Source: Erodium maritimum (Eukaryota > Streptophyta > Magnoliopsida > Geraniales > Geraniaceae). From it: 64,000 bases of DNA. Both the position numbers and the translations under genes were made by a program. A model generated the notes under the pieces. The model was not told where the DNA came from. It saw only the letters and a program-made list of their open reading frames with translations, and made no database searches. Positions 31,073-42,437 of the stretch are shown here, piece after piece. Every line of letters begins with the position of its first letter. Within the stretch, counting starts at the first letter, position 1. The stretch covers positions 38,275,825 to 38,339,824 of the forward strand of contig OY997591.1 of NCBI GenBank assembly GCA_963921825.1, written 5' to 3'.

Positions 31073-34000
31073 TGTCATGCTCCGAATTCAGTAGGTCCGA
31101 ACACGGAACGCGAACGGTGAAACAATAAAATAATTTGATTTCCAGAAACAATGTTAATCAAACATTTTAATAAACCGCTTAAAATCACCACTTTGAGTTA
31201 ATCAAAACAATGTTTTACAACTTAAAATACGTCCAAAACAAGCGGACAAAACCAAAGCGTACGTCGCTAAACTCCCAAAGACCCGGACTCCCGCTCTCAG
31301 CTCTTCAAGCTTCGAGAGCTCTCCTAGTCCATCTCATGACCAGTACCTGTAGGAAAAGCAGCTAGGGGTGAGCGTTCGTTCACCACCACGGATACCAGAC
31401 TGACTACGACATACCAGCAGAAAATGCCGGAAACACCAACAACAGACAAAACACCTGGGACTACTATCCCCAAACTCAAGTAACCCGACTGTCACACGAA
31501 AACTGTTACTTTCCCCAACCAACTCAAACCCGGACGCGTAATGTAGACCCGACACAGTGGTTACGACCTCCACCAAAGACGCAAAAGATAACCACGCAAC
31601 ACCCAAGATCACAAAGGATCACACACAACAATCAAGATCACAAAGTATCGCACACAACAATCAAGATCACAAAGGATCGCACTCCAGCTACTCAGTGCCA
31701 GTTGCTAACCGGCTGGGCTTGAGCCTGCCCCACGCAACTTCCCCCGAACGCAGTCGGGCCAGGCGGTCGACCTGTTAGCGATATATACAACGATACTTTT
31801 CTGATAGCTAGTCGGAGGGGGAGCCGCCCTTCATCGCCGAAGAAATGCACAACTTTACCGATGGTTAGTCGGAAGGCTAGCCAACCCCCACGCGCGCGAC
31901 CACAATACCCCTTTATCGCAGAAGAATGCACAACTTTACCGATGGTTAGTTGGAAGGCTAGCCAACCCCCACGCACGCGACCACATGACCCCTTTATTGT
32001 CAGGCGGGCCCCCAACCTCCATGAAATCACAGTTAACACCCAAGGTTCAACAAATAGCGACAATGATATACAACTCACTACCCCTCGGCAGGACAGTCCA
32101 CAACAATACAAGTTTAACACCCCACAGGCACACATGGCCACCCACGACACCCCAACAGTAAAATACGGGTTCAACACCCCAAGGGCACTCATGGCCACCC
32201 ACGACACACCAACAGTAATACACGTGTTCTACCCCCAAAGGCACTCATGGACACCCACGACACACCAATATATTACACGGGTTCTACTCCCCGAAGGCAC
32301 TCATGGCCACCCACGACACACCAACAGTAACATACGGGTTCAACTCCCCACAGGCACTCATGGCCAACCACAAACACAAACAAATCAATCAACCTACGGG
32401 CACAACCAAAAGCCACAAGTATTTCTAATGTCGATACGTTCACTGATCCTACGACAGTACTAAGTGTCACATGCATTTATATTGTTCGATACGTTCACGC
32501 ATCCTACGACGCCTACCTTTCTATTGTTCGATAAATTTACTTATCCTACGACACCACTAAGTATCACATGAATTTCTATTGTTCGATACGTTCACGTATC
32601 CTACGACACCACCAAGTGTCGCTTACCTTTCTATTGTTCGATAAATTTACTTATCCTACGACACCCAAGTGTCACACGCATTTCTACTGTTAACTTTCCC
32701 TAGTTAGGGCCGAGATCTGGCTACTTTTCCCTACCTCGTAAGACTTTCCCAAAAGTCCACGACCAAGCTTCGGCGTGCTCGCAATCACTCGCCTAGCTTC
32801 CCCTTTCCGCGGTCGTCGGTACGATCTAACAAGATCACAATTACAACACTTTTTAAGTTCGCAGGCAAAAACTGAATTTAAAGAATTAGACGCCCAAACG
32901 CAACCCTGGTAATGTCCATTATTCCCGAACTTCCCAATTACTCGACATTGTCAACAACGGGCCCGGAAAGGCCCGATTCGCCCGGCACGGCGAATCTGCC
33001 CAGGATTGGAAAACGCCCTTCCGGGGCTCCGAAAATTCCCGTTTTCGTTTCTACGGTCTTAGAATAATTCAAGGGTTCCAATGCAATCGACGGAATCAAT
33101 TTCCGACTTCCGAGCGATTTAATTCGCGTTTGAAGTTTCTAAACCCGAAATTCCCAACTTTCACAATTTAATTCCAAAATTTGTTCCGGGTGTGAATTAA
33201 CAACTTGTGGTTCGTCCAAAACCACCCGAACAGGAAAACCCGAGACCCGAACACGTGGGCCCCACCCAGCCATCAAGACCCGTGGGTGGCTGGACTGGTT
33301 TTGTGCCGGTTCACCACAGTGGTGGCCGGTCCTAGCTCCGGCCAGCCACCACCCACGGTGGCCGGAGCTCCCCCGAGCCTCCGGTCACCGGAATCCGGTT
33401 ATTCTTCGCCCCAAAACGTCTCCAACGAACCCCACACCTCAACTCATCCTTAGTTAACTCATTTCAACAGAACCCTAACTTTTAAACGTACCAAAACGAA
33501 AATCGATTAGGTGCTCACCGTAGGGAATGACGATGGGAGCTCGATTCTTCAACCGTTGAGACGATCCGTTGGTTGGATCGTCGGGAAATCCCAAAACCAT
33601 ACACTTTTCTTCCCTTTTCTTTTTCCTTTTCTCTCCTCTTCTTCTCTCTTCTTTCTCTCTCTATTTCTTCCTTTTTTTTAATATGGCCGAACCCCCCCTT
33701 GCATCTTGCCTTTGTGTTATTCAAAAATACCTATCTCCACCAACTGTGTGACATGTGGCAAGTGGGTCCCACCCTTTAAACAAAATATCTTTTAGATATT
33801 TTTCTATCAGATATTTGCGAAATTCGGCCGTCTCGGGCTCCGAACGGACCCATTTTCCAAGAAATTATGAAATTTCACGGGCTACAAGGAAACAGCTCAA
33901 CTAAGACTGCTGTAATGACGGATAAGCTTTTTGGATCCAAAACGAGCCTCGAACGGACCAAAACGTCGCTCGGTTGACTTTTCCGGCAAAAAGTCAATTT

Positions 34001-34185
34001 TTCCCAAATTGGTCAAAAAGTTGCCCTGAGTCCCCTAGAACTCATTTTGGTCGGCATCGGGGTCAACTTAAGTCTGACATGGTCCTCGTGGTCAAATTTA
34101 GTTTCATTTAGGTTTCTGCCCAAATTTTTTAAATTTTCCTGTTTTTCGCCGATTTGACTGGCGTTGACCAGGAGCGGTTCTTACA
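31073..34185 (-). repeat. 3' LTR of element C
   Basis: 3,113 bp; minus strand begins TGTAAGAACCGCTCC and ends GAGCATGACA. It contains minisatellites: 29-bp units (about 31605-31690), units around a GGTTAGTCGGAAGGCTAGCC motif (31800-32010), about 57-bp units with GGCACTCATGGCCACCCA (32100-32400), and about 50-54-bp units with CTATTGTTCGATA (32420-32690). A splice-like pair bounds 31347-33518 on the minus strand. No gene is seen; open frames here are translated repeats. Confidence 0.9.
31347..33518 (-). other. Splice-like pair within element C LTR
   Basis: The minus strand reads CCCTACG/GTGAGCACC at the upstream end and GCTTTTCCTACAG/GTACTGG at the downstream end, 2,172 bp apart. The pair recurs in the other LTR of C (42668-44629, 1,962 bp) and, with variation, in E (51396-53203) and D. 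Splicing would remove most of the minisatellite-bearing LTR from the transcript. This is a consensus-based prediction. Confidence 0.4.
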
Positions 34186-35193
34186 ATCTATTTCGTCCGC
34201 GAAATTTAAAATAGACGTACCTCAGGAGTCGAACAGATCGGGGTACTTCGTGCAAACCTCGTCCTCGCGCTCCCAAGTTGACTCAGTCCCGTGGTGCCGC
34301 CACTGCACCCGTTCTAAGCGGACAACCTTTCCGCACAGGACCTGCTCCCGTGGACCCATTTCCCAAACCGGTTTCTACTTATACAAGATATCATCTGTTA
34401 CCTCGACATCTGCCAACTCAATGACGTGCGAGGGGTCCTCATATACTCCCACAACTAGGAAACGTGGATATTCCCAAGCTACGGTGGCAGTGCAAGTCGG
34501 TATGCAACTGCTCCCACTCTGCTCAAGACCTAGAAAGGCCCGATACACCGCGGGGATAACCTGCCTCCGCCACGATTGAAACACACCATTCCACCTTGCG
34601 GACTCACCTCCAGGGATACATGGTCACCGACTGCTGACTCGAGAGGTCGGCGCCGTCTGTCAGCATAACTCCTACTGACTCTGCGCGGTCTTCAACCGCT
34701 CACGCTTCGGCATGACCGATTCAGCTGTCTCTCGGACCAGTTCTAGACCCAGTGAACTCTTATTCCTCACTTCTGCCCAGCACACGGGCGATCGACACGG
34801 CCTACCATACAACGCTTCGAACGGTGCCATCCTGATATTGGCCTGAAAGCTGTTGTTGTAGGCGAACTCGGCTAACCGCTCACGAAATCCATCGTGACGT
34901 GCCCCCATTTCCACTATGCAACCCGCATTGGTTGCAATAATCCAGCGGGACGCTGTTGTTCGGCTCTCACCTGCTGACGAATGAGGCACCACGATACTAT
35001 CTCCGCTACCGCTCTCCGCATCCCGCTCCACTAGATATGCCGCCTGATGTCGCGCTCCTCTTAGTGCTACCCACGTGCATTGTCAAACGAGAATAATGCG
35101 ACCCTCGCAGCTCGTCGCCTCCACCGTTACGCGGTATGAACAAACCTCCACGATACCGTAACTCCCAATTAGCACGACGATCCCAGCCCTTAG
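34186..35193 (-). pseudogene. Element C integrase remnant and chromodomain
   Basis: From the upstream side on the minus strand: GWDRRANWELRYRGGLFIPR and SHYSRLTMHVGSTK (integrase N-terminal region) near 35070-35190. A jump removes the catalytic core. Then come LAEFAYNNSFQANIRMAPFE and [15 protein letters not shown] near 34770-34880, and another gap. The chromodomain portion at 34200-34580 has DPSHVIELADVEVTDD and, in other frames, VQWRHHG and TWEREDEV. The polypurine tract is missing: the sequence passes from GCGGACGAAAT to AGAT and the LTR, where element E has a run of about 15 bases ending in six G. Without it plus-strand DNA synthesis could not start. Confidence 0.8.
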
Positions 35194-38100
35194 TGTAATA
35201 ACCACTCCCGGTCAACGGCAGTCAAACCTGTGAAAAACAGGAAAATTTAAATTTTTTGGACAAACACTTAAATGAACCTAAATTTGACCCTGAGGGTCAT
35301 ACCAGACTTAAGTGACCCCGATATCGACCAAAGTGAGTTCCGGGGGACTCAGGGCAACTTTCTGACCATTTTGGGAAATGTTGACTTTTCGTTGGAAAAG
35401 TCAACCGAGCGACGTTTTGGTCCATTCGAGGTCCGTTTTGGATCCAAAAATCTTAGCCGTCATCGCATCGGTCTTAGTTGAGCCGTTTCCTTGTAGCCCG
35501 TGAAGTTTCGTAATTTCTTGGAAAAGGTGCCCGTTCGGGTTCCGAAACGTCCGAATTTCGCGAATCTGATTGGAAAATATCTAGGAGATATTTTTCCAAA
35601 AAGGTGTGGCACCCACTTGTCAAACAAGTGGTGGTGTTAGTTATTTTTTGAAAAGAAAAATAAAATAATAATAGAAATAAAATAAATAATTACAAATAAA
35701 ATAAGATAAAGGGGGGCCTAATATTTGGGCCATGAGTTAGGCCCATTTAACCCATTTAAAGTCCATTTGTTGTCTTCTATTGCTACAAAAGCTACTAGGG
35801 TTCAGTGTCATTTGGGAGAGAGGACAAAAAGAACAAAACTGTTCTTAGAGAAAGAGGCGGCATCAAATAGGAAAGGAAGGGAGAGCATTCTTCTCCGTCT
35901 GGGGCTTCTTTGTGTGTTGGTCCAAGATATGACCAAGTGATCATTAGAGAACGGCGGCTTGTCCTGTACAAAAAGGAGTGACAACTTCTTCTTTTGCGAA
36001 TCAGAGGGCAAGAACAGGAGCTTGGGATTGGCGGCTTCAACAATATTGTTTGACGGCAAAAAAAGGCAAGAATTCTTTGTCTCTTCATCACTTATATCTT
36101 GTGTCAGTGTGAGAATGATGTTAGGGGCAACATCATCTATTTGAGCAATAAATGCTCCATAGCTGTTTCACGATTTAACAAGCAAAAAGAAAAATCAAAG
36201 ACTTGATGATATTAGATGCTTTGACTATTTCATTGATTAACAGCAACAAGTAACCCATTTGGTGGCTTTAAAACTAAGTACACACAATTTAATGGTTCCA
36301 TTATATTACTCCTAAGATGATGCACATCAGTACTGGTCGGGTGGGGCCCACACACTCGGGTATCGGGTTGTCGTGTTCGGGTGGTTTAGGACGTTCCCCG
36401 AGTCATTAATCTACACCCGGATCGAAATTTGGAATTAAATTGTGAAAGTTGTAATTGACGGGTTTAGAAACTTTAAACGCGAATTAATTTACTCGGAAGT
36501 CGGAATTCGATTCCGTCGAGTGCCTAGAAACCCTTGAATTATTCTAAGACCGTAGAAACGAAAACGGGCGTTTTCAAAGCCCGGGCAGATTCGCCATGTC
36601 GGGCGAATCGGGCTTCTCCGAGTCCAATATCGACAATATCGAGTAATTGGGGAGTTTAGGAGTGATCGACATTGTCGGGGTTACTTTTGGGCGTTAGGTT
36701 TATTAAAATTCAGCATTATGACTGCAAGCTTAAAAGCGTTTAAAAATTGTGTTCTTTTAGATCGTGCTGCGGACCGAGGCAAAGGAAAGCTAGGCGAGTG
36801 ACGGAGATCACGCCGGGGCTTATTTGGGCACTTTTGGAGAACACGCACGAGGTAGGGAAAAGAAGCCGGATCTCGGCCCTAACTAGGTAAAGTTAACAAT
36901 AGAATTGCATGTGACACCGGGGTGTCGTGGGTTAAGTAGGTTTATTGAATATTAGAAAGGCATGATACGGGAATGTAGCGATTATTAGAAAAGCATGTAG
37001 CACTTAGTAGTGTCGTAGGAGTAGAGAACTTATCGATGTTAGAATTACTGGAGGCATATGACCATGCCCGGAGGTTGATTGTGAAACTGTTGATATTAGG
37101 ACTGTTGGAGGCATTGGTTATGCCGGAGGTTGATTGTGTATTTTTGTGTCTTGGGTGGCCATGAGGGCCCGTGTTTTACTGATGGTGTCTTGGGTGGCCA
37201 TGAGTGCCCGTGGGGTTGTTGAACCCGTGTCTTTATTGTCGGTGTGCCTTGGGAGGCCGTGAGTGCCCGTGGGGTTGTTGAACCCGTGTCTTTATTGTCT
37301 ATGTGTGTTGGGATGCCGTGAGTGCCTGTGGGGTTGTTGAGCCCGTGTTTTACTGTTGGTGTGTCTTGGGAGGCCGTGAGTGCCTGTGGGGTTGTTGAGC
37401 CCGCGAGTTACTGTTGGTGTGTCTTGGGAGGCCGTGAGTGCCCGTGGGGTTGTTGAGCCCGTGAGTTACTGTTGGTGGTTTTGAGAGGCCGTGAGTGCCC
37501 GTGGGGTTGTTGAGCCCGTGAGTTACTGTTGGTGGTTTTGAGTGGCCGTGAGTGCCCGTGGGGTTGTTGAGCCCGTGAGTTACTGTTGGTGTATCTTGGG
37601 AGGCCGTGAGTGCCTGTGGGGTTGTTGAGTCCGTGTTTTATGGTTGGTGTCTTGGGTGGCCATGAGTGCCTGAGGAGTGCTGAACTTGTGTTGTTGCTGT
37701 TTGTTGAACTTTGTTTGTGATTGTGATTGTGGTTACCTGAGGTTGTGGGCCAGCTTCATGAAACGGGGGTCCTCGATCACACGCGTCTGCATGTTCAGAC
37801 GGGGTAGGGGGCCCGCCCGTCAGTAATGGGGTCCTGGGCGCGCGTGTGTGGTTCGGGGTTGTGAGTGTGATAGGTCGACAGCCTGATCCGACTTTGTGTC
37901 GAGGAAATGCGACAGGTCGACCGCCTGACCTGATGAGATCGGTAAAGTGCGTGAGCGAGGTTACTGAGCAGCTGGTCTGCGATCCTTTGCGATCTTGTTT
38001 GGTGTGCGATCCTTTGTGATCTTGGGTGTTGCGTGGTGGTCTTTTGAATCCCTGGAAGAGGTCGTGATCGTTGTGTCGGGTCTACTTTACGTGTCAGAGT

Positions 38101-38533
38101 GTTGAGTTGGCCAAGGAAGTATCAGTGGGCGTGTGTCAGTCGGAGTACTTGGGTTGGGGATAGTGTTCCCCGGTGTTGAGTTTATTGTTGGTGTTACCGG
38201 CATTGTCTGCTAATTATGCCGTAGTCATTCTGCTATCCGTGGTGGTGAGCGAACGCTCACCCCTAGCTGCTTTTCCTACAGGTACCGGTCGTAGGTTGGA
38301 CTAGGTGAGCTTCTGAAGCTTGAAGAGCTGGGAGCGGGAATCTGGGTTTTACTTTTGAGTCTAGTGACGGATACCTTGTTTTGTCCACTTGTTGGGACTT
38401 ATTTTGAGTTGTAAATATTATTTTGATGAACAAAGGGTAATTTTAAAGTGAATTATGGAAAAGGTTTTCAAATGGTTTATTGTTTCAAAACGTTCGCGTC
38501 CCGAGTTCGGTTTACTGAAATTGGGGCGTGACA
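35194..38533 (+). repeat. Solo LTR F (Tekay-like) inside element C
   Basis: This 3,340-bp LTR on the plus strand runs TGTAATAACCACTCC to GGGGCGTGACA and splits the C pol between RNase H and integrase. Flanks are cttag (35189-35193) and ctcgg (38534-38538). On the minus strand these are ctaag and ccgag, which differ only by CG against TA, consistent with a 5-bp duplication decayed at a methylated CpG. Its promoter-proximal part (35640-36330) is unlike those of C and E. An array of 56-59-bp units (TTGGGAGGCCGTGAGTGCC) fills 37140-37690, and TTTTCCTACAG/GTACCGG is at 38271-38288. Confidence 0.85.
37140..37690 (+). repeat. 56-59-bp minisatellite in LTR F
   Basis: Units begin GAGTGCCCGTGGGGTTGTTG at 37202, 37261, 37320, 37378, 37436 and onward, about nine in all. 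The same unit family occurs in LTR E (52220-52570), in the fragment 59946-60180, and inverted in both LTRs of C. Confidence 0.9.
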
Positions 38534-39720
38534 CTCGGCGTCAACACCGTCGGTAACGCTCTCCCGGATCTCTGTCGTCTCGACATCCACCGACTGTGCC
38601 TCTATCCCCCGGCCAAGTAGGGTGGGCTGAGCCACCAAGAAGCACATGGCCACGCCGCCGATAACCTCTTCTAGCTCCAACCCGAACGTGCCCAGCTCTC
38701 CCATCATGTCCCAGTTCTGGACTGAGATGCTAGCAGGACACGGCATCGACTTCCTACTCAATGCGTCGGCAATCACATTCGCCTTACCTGGATGGTAGAG
38801 TAGCTCAAAGTCGTACTCCTCAAGTAGTTCCATCCATCGCCGCTGGTGCATGTTCAGGTCTCGTTGGGAAAAGATGTACTTGAGGCTCTTGTGATCCGAG
38901 AACACCTGAAATCGCTCGCCATACAGATAATACCGCCAGCCCTTTAGCGCGAACACGACTGCTGCTAATTCCAAGTCATGGGTAGGATAGTTGCGCTCGC
39001 GTGTCTTCAACTGCCTGGAGCCATAAGCAACCACTCTACCCAATTGCTTCAGTACACAGCCTAGTCCTTCCCCGGACGCGTCACAGTAGACCTCATACCC
39101 GACCCCTCGCTCTGGCAGTATCAATACTGGAGCGGTAGTCAGACGAGTCTTCAGCTCCGTGAACGCATGTTCACAATCCTCTGTCCACACAAATCCTACT
39201 CCCTTGCGCGTCAAAAGAGTCATAGGCGCGGCTAGTCGCGCAAAGTCCTGGACAAACCGCCGATAATATCCTGCCAACCCCAAGAAGCTTCGGATCTCGA
39301 AGACGCTCGTGGGCCGCGCCCACTCCAAAACCGCGTCAATCGTCGATGGATCGACCAGTATACCGTCATGGGATACAATGTGACCGAGGAATTTCACCTC
39401 AGCGAGCCAAAACTCGCACTTCTCCAAGTTGGCATATAGATGATGTGTGCGCAGCAGGGTCAGAACAGCCCTCAGATGCTCCTCATGTGCCGCCTCGTTC
39501 TGCGAATAGATCAAGATGTCGTCTACAAACACCACCACAAATTGATCTAAGAACGGCCGGAATATACTGTTCATTAGATCCATGAACGCTGCAGGTGCGT
39601 TCGTCAATCCAAATGGCATCAACAAGAACTCGTAATGCCCATAGCGTGTCCGAAATGCAGTCTTTGCAACGTCCCCCTCCCGGACTCGCAACTGGTAATA
39701 TCCGGATCGAACAAGTCGTC
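38534..39720 (-). pseudogene. Element C reverse transcriptase core and RNase H
   Basis: The minus-strand frame (to about 39691) begins at [20 protein letters not shown] and has [18 protein letters not shown], the catalytic [51 protein letters not shown], then RNase H with [57 protein letters not shown] and [16 protein letters not shown]. The catalytic Asp-Asp and the RNase H residues are intact, so this is one of the best-kept parts of the window. It ends at solo LTR F after SVTDGVDAE. The upstream part of the reverse transcriptase lies in another frame beyond a deletion near 39700. Confidence 0.92.
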
Positions 39721-40612
39721 AATCCTCGGCATCGGGTATCGGTTCTTCACCGTAACCCGGTTCAGCTTCCGGTAGTCTATACACATCTGAAGCTCTCCAC
39801 TCTTCTTCTTCACCAAGAGTGCTGGTGCTCCCCACGGCGATGTACTCGGACGGATAAACCCCTTCTCCCGAAGCTCCTCGAGCTGACGCTTCAGCTCGGT
39901 CAACTCTGTTGGCGCGAACCTGTAAGGCGCCATTGATATCGTTGACGTTCCCGACATCAGGTCAATCCCGAACTCCATCTCACGAACTGGTGGCAACCCG
40001 CTCAACTCCTCAAGAAAGACCTCGGGGAACTCACACCCCACTCGTGGTAACTCTCGGCTCTGCACGGCCGATGCTTCCTCCACTGCGGACAATGCCGACA
40101 GGAGAACTCCGCTCCTACTGCCAAGAATACACGAAACTTCCGTGTCGCCTGTTGACACCGTCACTCATCGCCTGTAACAGTCGATATTGGCTCGGTACTT
40201 CGCCAACCAATCCATTCTCAAGATCACGTCAAAGGCTGTCATTTCGTAAGTATCCTTCCCACGGATACACGCACAAGCTCAGTGGCTGCCGAACCTCACG
40301 GGCCCTCGCAGTCTCTCTAATACCTCGCTCCACAACCGCCGTCGTGCCCACCAACTCCGACATACCCGAATCCCCGGGGTGAGGACTCGATCCAGCATCA
40401 GGGCTCTTGAGCCCTCTCTCTAACCTCCTGTATCAGTTCGCTTCTCTAACTTCGCAGGCACGACAGAACCTAGTCAACACCACATCACCCCCAACCGGCG
40501 TGTCCAGACGCAGGGGTGGACTCAACGGCTCTAAACTCAGCCCCACATCTCAGCACAACTTGACAAAGAATACGAGTGTGACGCCCCGGTATCCAATAAA
40601 AATGACGCCCAA
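39700..40612 (-). pseudogene. Element C protease and reverse transcriptase N-terminus
   Basis: Protease: LLDTGASHSY near 40560-40595 keeps the catalytic [20 protein letters not shown] follows, and later FDVILRMDWLAKYRANIDC (Gly of the usual LGMDWL replaced by Arg) near 40175-40240, with shifts between. From 40164: [58 protein letters not shown] and [19 protein letters not shown]. At about 39715 the sequence jumps from DLFD to a piece equivalent to [10 protein letters not shown]. About 50 bp are lost, including the FSKIDLRSG motif whose Asp is catalytic. Confidence 0.88.
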
Positions 40613-41480
40613 AACAGAGACCGAACAACCACCCCATTAGTCACACCGGTAAGTTTTAGCACAACCCTCACAGGATCCTTTATGCATTTACTTATAACTT
40701 TCCACAACCAAACCAGTATTCGCTACTCGTCCCCTGCGGGAAAAGTAGTAAAGGGGATGAGCGTTCTACTCACCTCCACGGACACCCGTTCGATTATGGC
40801 ATACTAGTAAAGCACTAACGACTTACCAATCTAACTCGGGCAAACCACTACCTCAAAACCTGATACAAAAACGTCACACTGCTCACGCTATCAATACCTC
40901 AAATACTCGCTCACATAAGGGAAACCTCGAATATGGATCATATTCTCAACTAAGCAAGCCACTATTGCTTACAACCTCAATACCCTAATCACCCGATCAC
41001 GTAGGGAAACCTCAAACGGGGATCATGTTCTCAACTCAGCAAACCACTATTGCTCACAACCTCAATACCCCAATTACCCGATCACGTAGGAAAACCTCAA
41101 ATAACTCACTCACGTGAAGGAAACCACAAACCACCCGTTCACGCGAGGGAAACCTTGAATAACCCACTCACGTGAAGGAAACCTCAAACCACCTGTTCAC
41201 GTGAGGGAAACCTCGAATAACACACTCACGTGAAGGAAACATCAAATCACCTGTTCACGTGAGGGAAACCTCGAACACCCGTTCACATAGGGGAAACCTA
41301 GTTTGAATGGCGCCGCAGCGCATCAACCCTAACCCCTCTATGTGGTAAGACTCTCACACTGAGGCGCTGTATCACTACCATAGGTTATTGATGAGTCTCG
41401 AACCCAAGACCTCACCCTTTAACACCGAACTTACGACCTCAACAACCAACACAATCATGAACACAGCCACACAAAACCAA
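40613..41480 (-). repeat. D-like LTR fragment in place of element C gag
   Basis: On the minus strand this stretch parallels 47715-48562 of solo LTR D: GGTCGTAAGTTCGGTGTTAAA, GGTGAGGTCTTGGGTT, the array of TTTCC(C/T)TCACGTGA units, and GTGTGACTAATG near its end. It joins the leader on one side (about 41480) and protease on the other (about 40612) with no gag between. I read it as a rearrangement or a captured LTR segment rather than a clean insertion, because neither LTR terminus nor a target duplication is visible. Confidence 0.7.
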
Positions 41481-42437
41481 CACACAAACTGAACAATCAA
41501 GACGGTGGAACAAGGCAGGAAATCACGAATCCGTGACAGAACCCGTCACGGTTGGGGTCACGGAGCCGTGACGAAGGTCCAAACTCGCCAAAACACGCTG
41601 CTCCGTCACGAATCTGTGACAGGGTCCGTGACGCTCGCGCAGGCCTGTTTTCCAAATTTGTTTCAGACTCGATCCTTTACCTCTTTTAACCCCAAAATCA
41701 GCCTTAAGGGCCACACACGTTTGATCACCAATTTAACAAACACACGCACTACAACTCATAGACAAATTTAAGTCACCCAACCTCAATCACAAGCCCACAA
41801 GGCCAACCAATTTCAAAACACGCCCACCGGGCCAACCAATTTTAAAAACACGCCCACCGGGCCAACCAATTTAAACACACGCCCACAGGGCCAACCATTT
41901 TTAAAACACACGCCCACCGGGCTAACCAATTTAAACACACGCCCACAGGGCCAACCAATTTTAAAACACACGCCCACCGGGCCAACCAATTTTAAAACAC
42001 ATGCCCACCGGGCCAACCAATTTACGCACACGCCCACAGGGCCAACCAATTTTAAAACACACGCCCACCGGGCCAACAAATTTTAAAACTTTTCTCCATT
42101 TCATCATAAAAGAACATCACGTAGTTACAACCCGGTCCAGGCGTCCCCGAACTAAATTGTCCCCACTTGATATCAGCACCGTCACGTTCGACCACAGGGG
42201 CGCCCCTGAGTCGAGTCGCGACAGCTTAAAAACGTTTCACGCAGCAACACACAATCAATATGCCAGTAATAACAGTACTACACATACACACAACAACAAC
42301 AAGACTCAAGTCACTACGAGTCTACACACGGTTTCCGACTTGCGCAACCCACGCACGACGAGACTTTCAAGACTCAACTCTCCCCACCTAATTGACGTAC
42401 AGTCCGAGGTGTGAAACATCGAGCTCTGATACCAAGC
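41481..42437 (-). other. Element C leader and primer binding site
   Basis: The minus strand reads TGGTATCAGAGCT (42434-42422), the initiator Met-tRNA primer site, three bases after the LTR. About 900 bp of non-coding leader follow. It holds about nine units of a roughly 31-bp repeat (ttggcccggtgggcgtgtg; 41810-42095) and a cluster of GTCACGG/CCGTGAC palindromes (41520-41635). The long repetitive frame at 41813-42079 is a translation of the 31-bp repeat, not a gene. Confidence 0.75.

Noticed and set aside
31861..32463. 200-codon frame and overlapping minus-strand frames in 31692-32476
   Set aside because: These fall in the minisatellite part of the element C LTR; the translations mirror the repeats and recur at 43009-43797 in the other LTR.
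34154..34579. 141-codon plus-strand frame
   Set aside because: It is antisense to the chromodomain part of element C, which is recognisable on the minus strand by DPSHVIE and WEREDEV.
41813..42079. Repetitive protein frame with WACVLKLVGPVGVC-type units
   Set aside because: It is the translation of a 31-bp DNA repeat in the leader of element C. Its plus-strand counterparts in E (53820-53970) lie in other frames.
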